Translations under genes and position numbers: made by a program | The notes under the pieces: generated by a model | The model's database searches: none | Seen by the model: the letters and a program-made list of their open reading frames with translations, nothing else | Told to the model about the DNA's origin: nothing | Part shown: positions 26,726 to 34,017 of the stretch, piece by piece | Position numbering within the stretch: position 1 is the first letter of the stretch | Layout: each line of letters begins with the position of its first letter | From: JAVKFY01 sp040223615 | GTDB lineage: Bacteria; Pseudomonadota; Alphaproteobacteria; GCA-2731375 | Length of the DNA stretch: 64,000 nt | Direction of reading: 5' to 3' | Assembly: GCA_040223615.1 (NCBI GenBank) | Contig: JAVKFY010000011.1 | Coordinates: 124,001-188,000, forward strand

Positions 26726-29023
26726 CTAGCCGCGCAGTGCGCGCCAGACCCGTTCCGGGGTCGCCGGCATCTGGATCTCGGCGCCGTTCAGCGCGTCGCG
26801 GATCGCGTTCATGATCGCGGCCGGCGCGCCGGACGTCGCGTTCTCGCCGGCGCCCTTCACGCCAACGGGGTTGTCGGTCTCGATCACCTCGTTGGTGGCG
26901 ATGGCGAAGTCCGGCAGGTCGTCGGCGCGCGGCATGGTGTAGTCCATGAAGCTGCCCGACAGGGTCTGGCCGCTGCCAGGGTCGTAGACCACGTCCTCAA
27001 GCAGCGCCTGGCCGATGCCCTGGGCGGCGCCGCCGTGCATCTGGCCATCGACGATCATCGGGTTCACCACCCGGCCGACGTCGGCGACGATCGAATAGCG
27101 ATCCAGGCGGACCTGGCCGGTGGCGGGATCGATCTCGACCTCGGCGACGTGGCAGCCGTTGGAGTGCGCCTCGCGCTCGGTCAGGAAGTCGTGCTGCGCC
27201 GCCAGCCTCTTGCCCTGTCCGGCGGCGAAGCTCGCGACCTCGGCCAGGGTAGCGGCGCGGTCGGTGCCCTGGATGGTGAAGCTGCCCCCGGTATAGGCGA
27301 TGTCGGCGGCCGCCGCCTCCAGCAGTTCGGCGGCCAGCTCGGTGCCGAGCTTGACCATGTCGCGGGCGCCGAACACCACCGCGGCACCGCCGATGCGCGC
27401 GGAGCGCGAGCCGTGCGAGCCGGAGCCGCGCGCGACCCGGTCGGTGTCGCCATAGGCAACCTTGATCGCCTCGAACGGCACACCGAGCTCGTCGGACAGG
27501 ATCTGCGCGTACATCGTCGCGTGGCCCATGCCGAAATCCTGGGTCCCGGCGAGCAGGGTGATGGTGCCGTCGTCCTCGGCGACGACCTCGGCGAACTCGC
27601 CCGGCGCGCCGCCGTCATTCTCGATGAACAGCGACACGCCGATGCCGCGCTTCAAGCCCTTCTCCTCCGAGGCTTCGCGACGCGCCGCGAAGTGATCCCA
27701 TTCGCCAAGGTCCAGGGCCCGGGCCAGGTTGGCGGTGAACTGGCCGGAGTGATAGACGGCGCCGCCCGGCGCGGTCCACGGCATCTCGGCAGGCGTCACC
27801 AGGTTGCGCCGGCGCAGCTCGATACGGTCGTGGCCGGTCTCGCGCGCGGCCTGGTCGATCAGGCTCTCGATCAGGTAGTTGGTCTCGACCCGGCCAATGC
27901 CGCGATAGGCGGCCTGCGGCGTGGTGTTGGTGAACAGCGAGCGAATAGAGATGTCGGCGGCGGGAATGCGGTAGACGCCGCCGATGGTCGGCGGCAGGAA
28001 GTTGATGATGACCCAGATGTTGCGGCTGGGGATGTAGGCGCCGTGGCGCCAGTCGATGTTGGCGCGCACCGCCAGGAAGTTGCCGTCGGCGTCGAGTGCC
28101 AGTTCGGCGCGCATCACGTGGTCGCGCGACTGGTTGTCGGCCAGGAAACTCTCGGCCCGGTCGGCGGTCCACTTCACCGGCCGGCCCAGCAGCCTGGCCG
28201 CCGCCAGCGTGAGCGCGAATTCCGGATACACCCCGCCGCGCGCACCGAAGCCGCCGCCGGTGTCCGGCACCACCACGCGCAGGTTCTCCATCGGCATGTC
28301 GAACATCGCCGCCAGGCCGGCACGCATGCCGTGCGCGCCCTGACAGCCGACGTGCATGGTGACGTGGTCGTCGCCGTCGGGCTCGGCCAGGCAGGCGCGT
28401 GGCTCCATGAAGGCGATGACGACGCGATTGTTGACCAGGGTCATGGACGTGACGTGCGCTGCCTGCTCGAACGCCTGCTTCGCCGCCGCTGCGTCGCCGC
28501 CGGCCCAGTCCAGCGACACGTTGTCGGGCGCGGCGTCCCACAGCGGCGCCTCGGCGGCCAGCGCCTGCTCGATGGTGACCGCCGCCGATAGTTCGTCGTA
28601 GTCGACCTCGACGGCCTGTGCCGCGTCGCGCGCCTGTTCCAGCGTGTCGGCGACGACGAAGGCGACCGGCTCGCCGAGATAGCGCACCCGGTCGGTCGCC
28701 AGCGGATACTGCGAGGCGTCGGTCGCCGGCTCGCCGTCGCGGCCGCGCACGTCGAACGGCGGTTCCGTGGTCAGCGACGGGATCGGATGCTTGATCACGT
28801 CGCGCAGGTCGGCTGCGGCGTAAACCGCGCGCACGCCCGCCATCGCCCGCGCCGCGCCGGTGTCGATGGCGCGGATCGTGGCGTGCGGATGCGGCGAACG
28901 CACCACGATCGCAGTCAGTTGGCCGTCGCGGGTCAGATCGTCGCTGAACTGGCTGGCGCCAGTCAGAAAGCGGCGATCCTCGACCCGCGGGACCGACGCG
29001 CCAATACCCTTGTGCTCTGTCAT
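26726..29023 (-). CDS. xanthine dehydrogenase/CoxL-family molybdenum hydroxylase large subunit
   Basis: 765 residues from ATG 29023; a longer frame runs upstream to 29485 but crosses the divergent promoter region. It has an N-terminal domain (IGASVPRVEDRRFLTGASQFSDD) and molybdopterin-binding segments including GGGFGARGGVYPE (about 256-268), TPQAAYRGIGRVETNYLIE and QDFGMGHATMYAQ. The C-terminal VGVKGAGENATSG holds the catalytic glutamate. The active-site loop reads AYRGIGR, so the S-selanyl-cysteine loop of form-I CO dehydrogenase is absent. These enzymes hydroxylate N-heterocycles, aldehydes or aromatic acids at a Mo-cytosine-dinucleotide site. The FAD and [2Fe-2S] subunits normally encoded beside it are missing here. 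Confidence 0.88.
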   Translation of the reverse strand: MTEHKGIGASVPRVEDRRFLTGASQFSDDLTRDGQLTAIVVRSPHPHATIRAIDTGAARAMAGVRAVYAAADLRDVIKHPIPSLTTEPPFDVRGRDGEPATDASQYPLATDRVRYLGEPVAFVVADTLEQARDAAQAVEVDYDELSAAVTIEQALAAEAPLWDAAPDNVSLDWAGGDAAAAKQAFEQAAHVTSMTLVNNRVVIAFMEPRACLAEPDGDDHVTMHVGCQGAHGMRAGLAAMFDMPMENLRVVVPDTGGGFGARGGVYPEFALTLAAARLLGRPVKWTADRAESFLADNQSRDHVMRAELALDADGNFLAVRANIDWRHGAYIPSRNIWVIINFLPPTIGGVYRIPAADISIRSLFTNTTPQAAYRGIGRVETNYLIESLIDQAARETGHDRIELRRRNLVTPAEMPWTAPGGAVYHSGQFTANLARALDLGEWDHFAARREASEEKGLKRGIGVSLFIENDGGAPGEFAEVVAEDDGTITLLAGTQDFGMGHATMYAQILSDELGVPFEAIKVAYGDTDRVARGSGSHGSRSARIGGAAVVFGARDMVKLGTELAAELLEAAAADIAYTGGSFTIQGTDRAATLAEVASFAAGQGKRLAAQHDFLTEREAHSNGCHVAEVEIDPATGQVRLDRYSIVADVGRVVNPMIVDGQMHGGAAQGIGQALLEDVVYDPGSGQTLSGSFMDYTMPRADDLPDFAIATNEVIETDNPVGVKGAGENATSGAPAAIMNAIRDALNGAEIQMPATPERVWRALRG

Positions 29024-29290
29024 CTGATTGCCCTCTTCCGCGCGCATGATGCCGTTCGCAGGGGGCAACGCCAAGCACCGGCTTGCTTGACACGTACCGG
29101 CGCCCGTGCGATGCGACCACAGGTTTTGTCCGCGAATGCGCGACGGACGGCGACATGCCGATTCCCTCCCGGGCCAGGCCGTTTGAAATCGTTCGCGCCG
29201 CAATCGCGCGTGGCGGCGAACACAAGGGCACCACGACACGACGACCGCCGAGAAGGGCTGACGCGTGGGTGCGATAGGCAGAATTACAGT

Positions 29291-30505
29291 TTGACCGACA
29301 CGACGTTTACCGGCCTCGGCCTCGCCGAGCCGTTGATACGTGCACTGAACCAGGCACGCTTCACCCAACCGACTCCCATTCAAGCCAAGGCGATCGGACC
29401 GATCCTGCAGGGTCGCGACCTGCTCGGCCTGGCACAGACCGGCACCGGCAAGACCGCGGCCTTCGCGCTGCCGTTGCTGCATCACCTCGCCGCCGATACC
29501 GCGCCCCTGGCCAAGCGGTCGGTGCGGGCGCTGATCCTGGCGCCGACGCGCGAACTGGCGCTACAGATCCAGGCCGAGATCAAGATGCTGTCGGCGCACC
29601 TGAAGCTGCGCAGCGTCACCGTCATGGGCGGCGTCGGCCGCCAGCCGCAGGTGCGCGCGGTGGCGCGCGGGGCCGACATCATGGTCGGCACGCCTGGCCG
29701 GGTGCTCGACCTGTTGCAGGCCGGCGACATGCGCCTCGACACGTTGACCCACTTCGTGCTCGACGAGGCCGACCGGATGCTCGACTTCGGCTTCATCCGC
29801 GACATCCGCAAGATCGTCGAGCGGCTGCCGGAGAAGCGCCAGTCGCTGCTGTTCTCGGCCACCATGCCGGACGACGTCGCCAAGCTGGCGGCGACGATCC
29901 TGGACCGGCCGGAGCGGGTCGAGGCTGGCCGCGACAAGATGATTGCGCCCGAGCGTATCGACCAGCAGGTGCATTTCGTCGCCCAGGGCGACAAGCGCGC
30001 GCTGCTCAACCAGTTGCTGGCCGATGGCCAGGTGGCGCGGGCGATCGTGTTCACCCGCACCAAGCACGGCGCCAACCGCGTCGCCAAGCACCTGATGACC
30101 GACGGCACCGAGGCGGACGCGATCCACGGCAACAAGAGCCAGTCGGCGCGGCAGACCGCGCTGGCCCGGTTCCGCGACGGCCGCGCCCGGGTGCTGGTCG
30201 CCACCGACATCGCCGCGCGCGGCATCGACGTGGCCGGCATCAGCCACGTGTTCAACTTCGACCTGCCGAATGTCCCGGAAAGCTACGTGCACCGCATTGG
30301 GCGGACCGCGCGCGCCGGGGCCAGCGGCACGGCGGTGTCGTTCTGCGACGCCAGCGAGGTCGAGTATCTGCGCGACATCGAAAAACTGACCGGCCATCGG
30401 TTGCAGGTCATCGGCGGCGGCGCCCCGGACACCGTCGCGACCAAGGCGCCGAAGAAGCCTCGACGGAACAGAAACCGCGGCCGGCGGTTCCAGAAAGCGG
30501 CCTGA
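29291..30505 (+). CDS. DEAD-box ATP-dependent RNA helicase (RhlE type)
   Basis: 404 residues if the TTG at 29291 is used (LTDTTFTGLGLAEPLIRAL). The frame is open far upstream without similarity, and no ATG lies near the Q-motif region, so a TTG start is the best guess. Motifs: Q (FTQPTPIQ, 24-31), I (AQTGTGKT, 48-55), Ia (PTRELA), II (DEAD, 158-161), III (SAT), IV-VI (VFTRTKHGA, VLVATDIAARGIDV, HRIGRTARAG). The C-terminal tail is basic (KAPKKPRRNRNRGRRFQK) and probably binds RNA. It lies 66 bases before the cold-shock gene, which fits a role in RNA unwinding at low temperature. Confidence 0.9.
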   Translation: MTDTTFTGLGLAEPLIRALNQARFTQPTPIQAKAIGPILQGRDLLGLAQTGTGKTAAFALPLLHHLAADTAPLAKRSVRALILAPTRELALQIQAEIKMLSAHLKLRSVTVMGGVGRQPQVRAVARGADIMVGTPGRVLDLLQAGDMRLDTLTHFVLDEADRMLDFGFIRDIRKIVERLPEKRQSLLFSATMPDDVAKLAATILDRPERVEAGRDKMIAPERIDQQVHFVAQGDKRALLNQLLADGQVARAIVFTRTKHGANRVAKHLMTDGTEADAIHGNKSQSARQTALARFRDGRARVLVATDIAARGIDVAGISHVFNFDLPNVPESYVHRIGRTARAGASGTAVSFCDASEVEYLRDIEKLTGHRLQVIGGGAPDTVATKAPKKPRRNRNRGRRFQKAA

Positions 30506-30571
30506 GCATTGGCCGCCGAAGCGTAATATGCGTAATCGGCATCAACCACTTCGCCAAAGGAGACTTTCGAC

Positions 30572-30781
30572 ATGGCGACCGGTACCGTGAAATGGTTCAA
30601 CGCAACCAAGGGTTTCGGCTTCATCGAACCGGATGAAGGCGGCAAGGACGTGTTCGTGCACATCAGCGCCGTCGAACGCGCGGGGATGAGCAACCCGAAC
30701 GAGGGTGACAAGATTGCTTTCGATCTGCACCGCGACCCGAAAAAAGGCCGCGTTTCGGCCGAGAATCTGCGCAAACTGTAG
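30572..30781 (+). CDS. cold-shock domain protein
   Basis: 69 residues, a single OB-fold CSD. RNP1 (KGFGFIEP, 13-20) and RNP2 (VFVHISAV, 27-34) are intact, and the start MATGTVKWFNATKGFGFI is canonical. A strong ribosome site (AAAGGAGA) lies about ten bases upstream. It acts as an RNA chaperone in the cytoplasm. The 5' leader between the helicase stop and this ATG is only 66 bases, too short for the long thermosensor leader of Escherichia coli cspA, unless transcription starts inside the helicase gene. Confidence 0.96.
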   Translation: MATGTVKWFNATKGFGFIEPDEGGKDVFVHISAVERAGMSNPNEGDKIAFDLHRDPKKGRVSAENLRKL

Positions 30782-30799
30782 CGCACACGCGCTGGAATC

Positions 30800-30818
30800 C
30801 GACGGCGGCGCGCCGTCG
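30800..30818 (+). terminator. stable hairpin downstream of the cold-shock gene
   Basis: CGACGGCG (30800-30807) and CGCCGTCG (30811-30818) form a perfect 8-bp stem with a GCG loop, 19 bases after the stop codon. The following TCGGTTTCC has only a weak T-run, so it may be a partial terminator or a 3'-end stabiliser separating cold-shock mRNA from the next small gene. Confidence 0.5.
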
Positions 30819-30849
30819 TCGGTTTCCGTCCACCTGATGGAGAATGCCG

Positions 30850-31002
30850 ATGGCCCGTAGGCCGAACTACAATTTCGAGCGCATGGAGCGCGAACGTCAA
30901 AAGGCCGCGAAAAAGGCCCAAAAACTGGAAGCCAAGCGGGCCAAGGCCGCCGCCAAGCGAGGCGAAGGCGAGGACCAGCCCGAGGAACCGCCGGCCGACT
31001 AG
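30850..31002 (+). CDS. 50-residue Lys/Ala-rich basic protein
   Basis: 50 codons plus stop, with GGAG seven bases before the ATG at 30850. The protein begins MARRPNYNFERMERERQKA, continues as a charged helix rich in Lys, Ala and Glu (AKKAQKLEAKRAKAAAKR) and ends in an acidic, proline-containing tail (EDQPEEPPAD). The RPNYNFER opening is one I associate with small conserved alphaproteobacterial proteins, often near cold-shock genes. The helix has no obvious heptad; nucleic-acid or ribosome binding is a guess from charge alone. It is co-directional with the DEAD helicase and the cold-shock gene. Confidence 0.75.
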   Translation: MARRPNYNFERMERERQKAAKKAQKLEAKRAKAAAKRGEGEDQPEEPPAD

Positions 31003-31080
31003 GCCCGCCGCCAAGCCTGGCGCCTCGACCCGGGGCGCCGGATATGCTGGCATCGCCCTCGCCATCTGGGGAGCGCGCCG

Positions 31081-32094
31081 ATGCCCGATCACGAAACTTT
31101 CATCCTCCGCGACTTCCGGTTGCAGACCGGTATCGTGTTGCCGACCGCCGAGCTGGCCTACAAGACCTATGGCACGCTGTCGCCGGCGCGCGACAACGCG
31201 ATCCTCTACCCGACCTCCTACGGTGCGCAGCACGGCGATATCGACTGGCTGGTCGGACCCGGGCGCGTGCTCGATCCGGAACGCTGGTTCATCGTCATCC
31301 CCAACCAGTTCGGCAACGGCGCCTCGTCGTCGCCCTCCACGCTGCCGGAGCCGTTCGGGCCCGGCCGGTTTCCGCGCTTCCGGCACTGGGACAATATCGA
31401 GGCGCAGCGCCGGCTGCTGACCGAGGTGTTCGGCATCGAGCAGCTCGCCCTGGTCTACGGCTGGTCGATGGGCGCGCAGCAGGCACTGCACTGGGGCGCG
31501 ATCCATCCCGACCGGGTGCGCGCGCTCTGCGCCGTCTGCGGCTCGGCACGGACGTCGATCCACAACAAGGTGTTCCTGGAGGGCGTGCGCTCGACGCTGT
31601 GCGGCGACACGACCTGGCGCGGCGACCGTTTCGTCGGCCGCCCGACGCAGGGCCTGCGCGCCATGGGCCGGGTCTATGCCGGCTGGGCGATGAGCCAGGC
31701 GTTCTATCGCGAGCGACTGTACGAGACCATCGGCTACGACAGCCTGGAGGACTGGCTGGTGCGCAACTGGGAGGCCAACTTCCTGCGCCGCGACGGTCAC
31801 GACCTGCTGTCGATGCTGGACACGTGGTACCACTCCGACATCGCCGACAACGAGATCTTCGGCGGCGACCTGGGCGCGGCGCTGGGCGCGATCACGGCGA
31901 AGGCCATCGTGATGCCGTCTCGCACCGACCTCTACTTCACGCCCGAGGACAGCGAGATCGAGACCGCCAAGATGCCGAACGCGGCGTATCGCCCGATCGA
32001 GTCGATCTGGGGCCACCGCGCCGGCAACCCGGCGCAGAACCCCGACGACGAGGCGGTGCTGCGAGCGGCGGTGGCGGAGTTGCTCGGCGGCTGA
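31081..32094 (+). CDS. alpha/beta hydrolase of the homoserine acetyltransferase-like (MetX-related) family
   Basis: 337 residues. The start FILRDFRLQTGIVLPTAELAYKTYGTLSPARDNAIL matches the family of MetX-like acyltransferases. The nucleophile elbow is GWSMGA (about 122-127, Ser124). The acid is probably the Asp in PSRTDLYFTPED (about 281), and the base is His in SIWGHRAGNP (about 308). The oxyanion loop NQFGNGASSSPS (about 74-85) parallels MetX NxxGGxxGSTGP but lacks its GGCxGTTGP form. True homoserine O-acetyltransferase is therefore unlikely; it is best called a MetX-related hydrolase or acyltransferase. It stands alone just before the ECF41 promoter. Confidence 0.85.
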   Translation: MPDHETFILRDFRLQTGIVLPTAELAYKTYGTLSPARDNAILYPTSYGAQHGDIDWLVGPGRVLDPERWFIVIPNQFGNGASSSPSTLPEPFGPGRFPRFRHWDNIEAQRRLLTEVFGIEQLALVYGWSMGAQQALHWGAIHPDRVRALCAVCGSARTSIHNKVFLEGVRSTLCGDTTWRGDRFVGRPTQGLRAMGRVYAGWAMSQAFYRERLYETIGYDSLEDWLVRNWEANFLRRDGHDLLSMLDTWYHSDIADNEIFGGDLGAALGAITAKAIVMPSRTDLYFTPEDSEIETAKMPNAAYRPIESIWGHRAGNPAQNPDDEAVLRAAVAELLGG

Positions 32095-32136
32095 GCAAGT
32101 GCCCGGGCGGGACCCGGGCGGTTTTCTTCCGGGCCA

Positions 32137-32163
32137 TGTCACATCGTGCGGCGCTACCTCGTC
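32137..32163 (+). promoter_or_regulatory. ECF41-type sigma factor promoter
   Basis: TGTCACA at 32137-32143, then exactly 16 bases, then CGTC at 32160-32163. This equals the consensus reported for ECF41 sigma factors (TGTCACA and CGTC boxes). Transcription would start about 6-8 bases later, ahead of the GAGGAGA site and the ATG at 32191. The ECF41 gene itself is the third gene of this operon. Confidence 0.85.
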
Positions 32164-32190
32164 CTATCACCAAGACGAGGAGATTTGCCC

Positions 32191-32571
32191 ATGCGCGTCG
32201 CGGTGGCTCTGCTGGTTGGCGTGTTCTTGTTCGGTAACGGCGGCTTCATGCTGCTGGCGCCGGGCGTCTGGTACGAGACGGTACCCGGCGTGATCGGTAC
32301 CGGACCGCTGAACGTGCACTTCGTGCGCGATATCGGTGCCGCTTACCTGGCCAGCGCCGGCGCGGCGCTGTGGCTGGCGGCGGACCGGCGTGCCTGGCCG
32401 GCGGCATTGGTCGCCAGCATCTTCCTGGGCCTGCACGGGTTGATCCATCTCGTCGAGTGGCTTGGCGGGCACGGTCACGGGCATCTCGCAACCGACCTGC
32501 CGGGCATCTGGTTGCCGCCGCTGGCCCTGCTCTGGCTGGGCTGGCCGCGACGCGCGACGAAGGAGACCTGA
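32191..32571 (+). CDS. DUF4345-like four-helix membrane protein
   Basis: 126 residues from ATG 32191 (GAGGAGA about eight bases upstream). Four hydrophobic segments lie near residues 2-22, 47-65, 72-95 and 105-120. The motif pair NVHFVRDIGAAYLASAGAALW and GLHGLIHLVEW is typical of small DUF4345/DoxX-like inner-membrane proteins. No enzymatic residues are evident. It is the first gene after the ECF41 promoter and is co-transcribed with a carboxymuconolactone-decarboxylase-fold gene and the sigma gene, so it belongs to the stress response that this factor controls. Family name is moderately sure, function unknown. Confidence 0.7.
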   Translation: MRVAVALLVGVFLFGNGGFMLLAPGVWYETVPGVIGTGPLNVHFVRDIGAAYLASAGAALWLAADRRAWPAALVASIFLGLHGLIHLVEWLGGHGHGHLATDLPGIWLPPLALLWLGWPRRATKET

Positions 32572-32572
32572 C

Positions 32573-33115
32573 ATGCTGAAATGGCTGATCCGCAACCGGC
32601 TCGATGCGTTCGAGAAGAAGTATCGCTATGACCTTGGCTACATGCGCGAGCTGATGGACCTGGACTATGCCGGCTTCCGGCACTTCGCGCGCGCCATCGG
32701 CGGCGGCAAGTATCGCGGCGCGCTACCGCGCGATGCCTGGTACGCGGCCAAGCTGGCGACCATGCAACACGACGATTGCGGCCCCTGCGCGCAACTTTGC
32801 GTCGACATGGCGCTGGAAGAAGGCGTCCCAGCCGACGCGCTCAAGGCCGGCGCGGACCGCGCGCCGGCGGCGATGCCGGCTGACATGGCGCTGGCCTGGC
32901 GCTTCGCCACCGCGACGCTGACCCGCGATCCGGCCGCCGACCATCTGCGTGATCAGGCCGTGGCGCGCTGGGGGGCGGCCGGCGCGGCGTCCCTGGCGCT
33001 CACCATCACGCTGGCGCGGCTCTACCCGACGCTGAAATACGCCATGGGCCACGGCAAGACATGTCAGACGCTGAGCGTAGCGGGCACGGAGAACCCGTTG
33101 CGGCCGGTGGCATGA
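32573..33115 (+). CDS. carboxymuconolactone-decarboxylase-fold protein with CxxC (AhpD-like)
   Basis: 180 residues; the ATG is one base after the preceding stop, with AAGGAGA upstream. The redox-type motif MQHDDCGPCAQLCVDMA has Cys69 and Cys72 in CxxC with a histidine three residues before, as in AhpD-type members of the CMD fold. The N-terminal half is helical and charged, and the C-terminus has a hydrophobic helix (AAGAASLALTITLARLYP). Such genes are the classic neighbours of ECF41 sigma factors. Disulfide or peroxide reduction is possible, but no activity is established for this subgroup. Its stop overlaps the sigma-factor start. Confidence 0.85.
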   Translation: MLKWLIRNRLDAFEKKYRYDLGYMRELMDLDYAGFRHFARAIGGGKYRGALPRDAWYAAKLATMQHDDCGPCAQLCVDMALEEGVPADALKAGADRAPAAMPADMALAWRFATATLTRDPAADHLRDQAVARWGAAGAASLALTITLARLYPTLKYAMGHGKTCQTLSVAGTENPLRPVA

Positions 33116-33987
33116 ACGACGACGCGGCAGCCGGCTTCGAGCCGCACCGGCGGCACCTGATCGCGCTCGCCTACCGGATGCTGGGCTCGCGCAGCGAAGC
33201 GGAGGACATCGTGCAGGACGCCTATTTGCGCTGGCACCGGACCGAGCGGGCAGAGGTGGCGGAAGCGCGCGGCTTCCTGACCACAGTGGTCACGCGGCTC
33301 TGCCTCGACCACCTGAAGTCGGCTCGCGTGCGACGCGAGAGCTATGTCGGCCCCTGGCTGCCCGAGCCGGTGCTGGACGCGCAAGCGCTGTCGCCGGAGC
33401 GGTCGAGCGAGATCGCCGAGGACCTGACCATTGCCCTGCTGATGACCATGGAACGCCTGTCGCCGCTGGAGCGCGCCGCCTTCCTGCTGCATGACGTGTT
33501 CGAGCTCGATTTCGCCGAGGTGGCCTCGACCCTGGACCGATCGCCGGCCGCCTGCCGCCAGTTGGCCGCCCGCGCCCGGACCCAGGTGCAACGCGACCGG
33601 CCGCGCTATGGCACCAACCGGAAAGACGCCGATCGCCTGGTCCGCGCCTTCAAGACCGCGGCGGAACAGGGCGACGTGGCCGCGCTCGTCGAAGTGCTGG
33701 CCGGAGACGTCGTGCTCTACAACGATGCCGGCGGCCGACGTCACGCCGCACTGAACCCGATCTTCGGTCGCGATCGGTTCCTGCGCTTCGTCGCCGGCAT
33801 TCGCAAGAAGGATCCCGACGTCGGAGCGATCCGCTACGAGGTCGCCGAGGTCAACGGCCGGCCCGGCTTGCTGGGGCACGAGGTCGACGGCGGCCACTTC
33901 GCCATCGCTTTCGACTGCGTCGACGGCAGGATCGTGGCGGTCTACACCATGTTGAACCCGGACAAGCTGACGCATCTGCCGCATTGA
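33112..33987 (+). CDS. ECF41-group RNA polymerase sigma factor with fused SnoaL-like domain
   Basis: 291 residues from the ATG at 33112, which overlaps the upstream TGA (ATGA). An in-frame ATG at 33061 would give 17 more residues but overlaps the previous gene by 55 bases. Sigma-2 covers about 10-75 (YRMLGSRSEAEDIVQDAYLRW) and sigma-4 about 105-160. ECF41 marks are WLPEP in the linker (82-86), a DAGGR variant of the DGGGR/K loop (205-209) and NPDKL near the C-terminus (282-286). In this group the fused SnoaL-like domain, not an anti-sigma protein, controls activity. No anti-sigma gene is present. An ECF41 promoter precedes the operon, so autoregulation is expected. Confidence 0.94.
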   Translation: MNDDAAAGFEPHRRHLIALAYRMLGSRSEAEDIVQDAYLRWHRTERAEVAEARGFLTTVVTRLCLDHLKSARVRRESYVGPWLPEPVLDAQALSPERSSEIAEDLTIALLMTMERLSPLERAAFLLHDVFELDFAEVASTLDRSPAACRQLAARARTQVQRDRPRYGTNRKDADRLVRAFKTAAEQGDVAALVEVLAGDVVLYNDAGGRRHAALNPIFGRDRFLRFVAGIRKKDPDVGAIRYEVAEVNGRPGLLGHEVDGGHFAIAFDCVDGRIVAVYTMLNPDKLTHLPH

Positions 33988-34017
33988 CCTGGCGCACGGG
34001 CGGACGATATCGCATGG

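Noticed and set aside
29087..29092. TTGACA in the spacer upstream of the DEAD helicase as a promoter
   Set aside because: No convincing -10 hexamer at 16-18 bases; left out of the feature list.
31019..31039. GGCGCC...GGCGCC stem before the MetX-like gene as a terminator
   Set aside because: Only six base pairs, self-complementary by GC content and no T-run.
32095..32190. A start for the DUF4345-like gene at 32146
   Set aside because: It falls within the ECF41 promoter; the ATG at 32191 has a clear ribosome site and fits the family.
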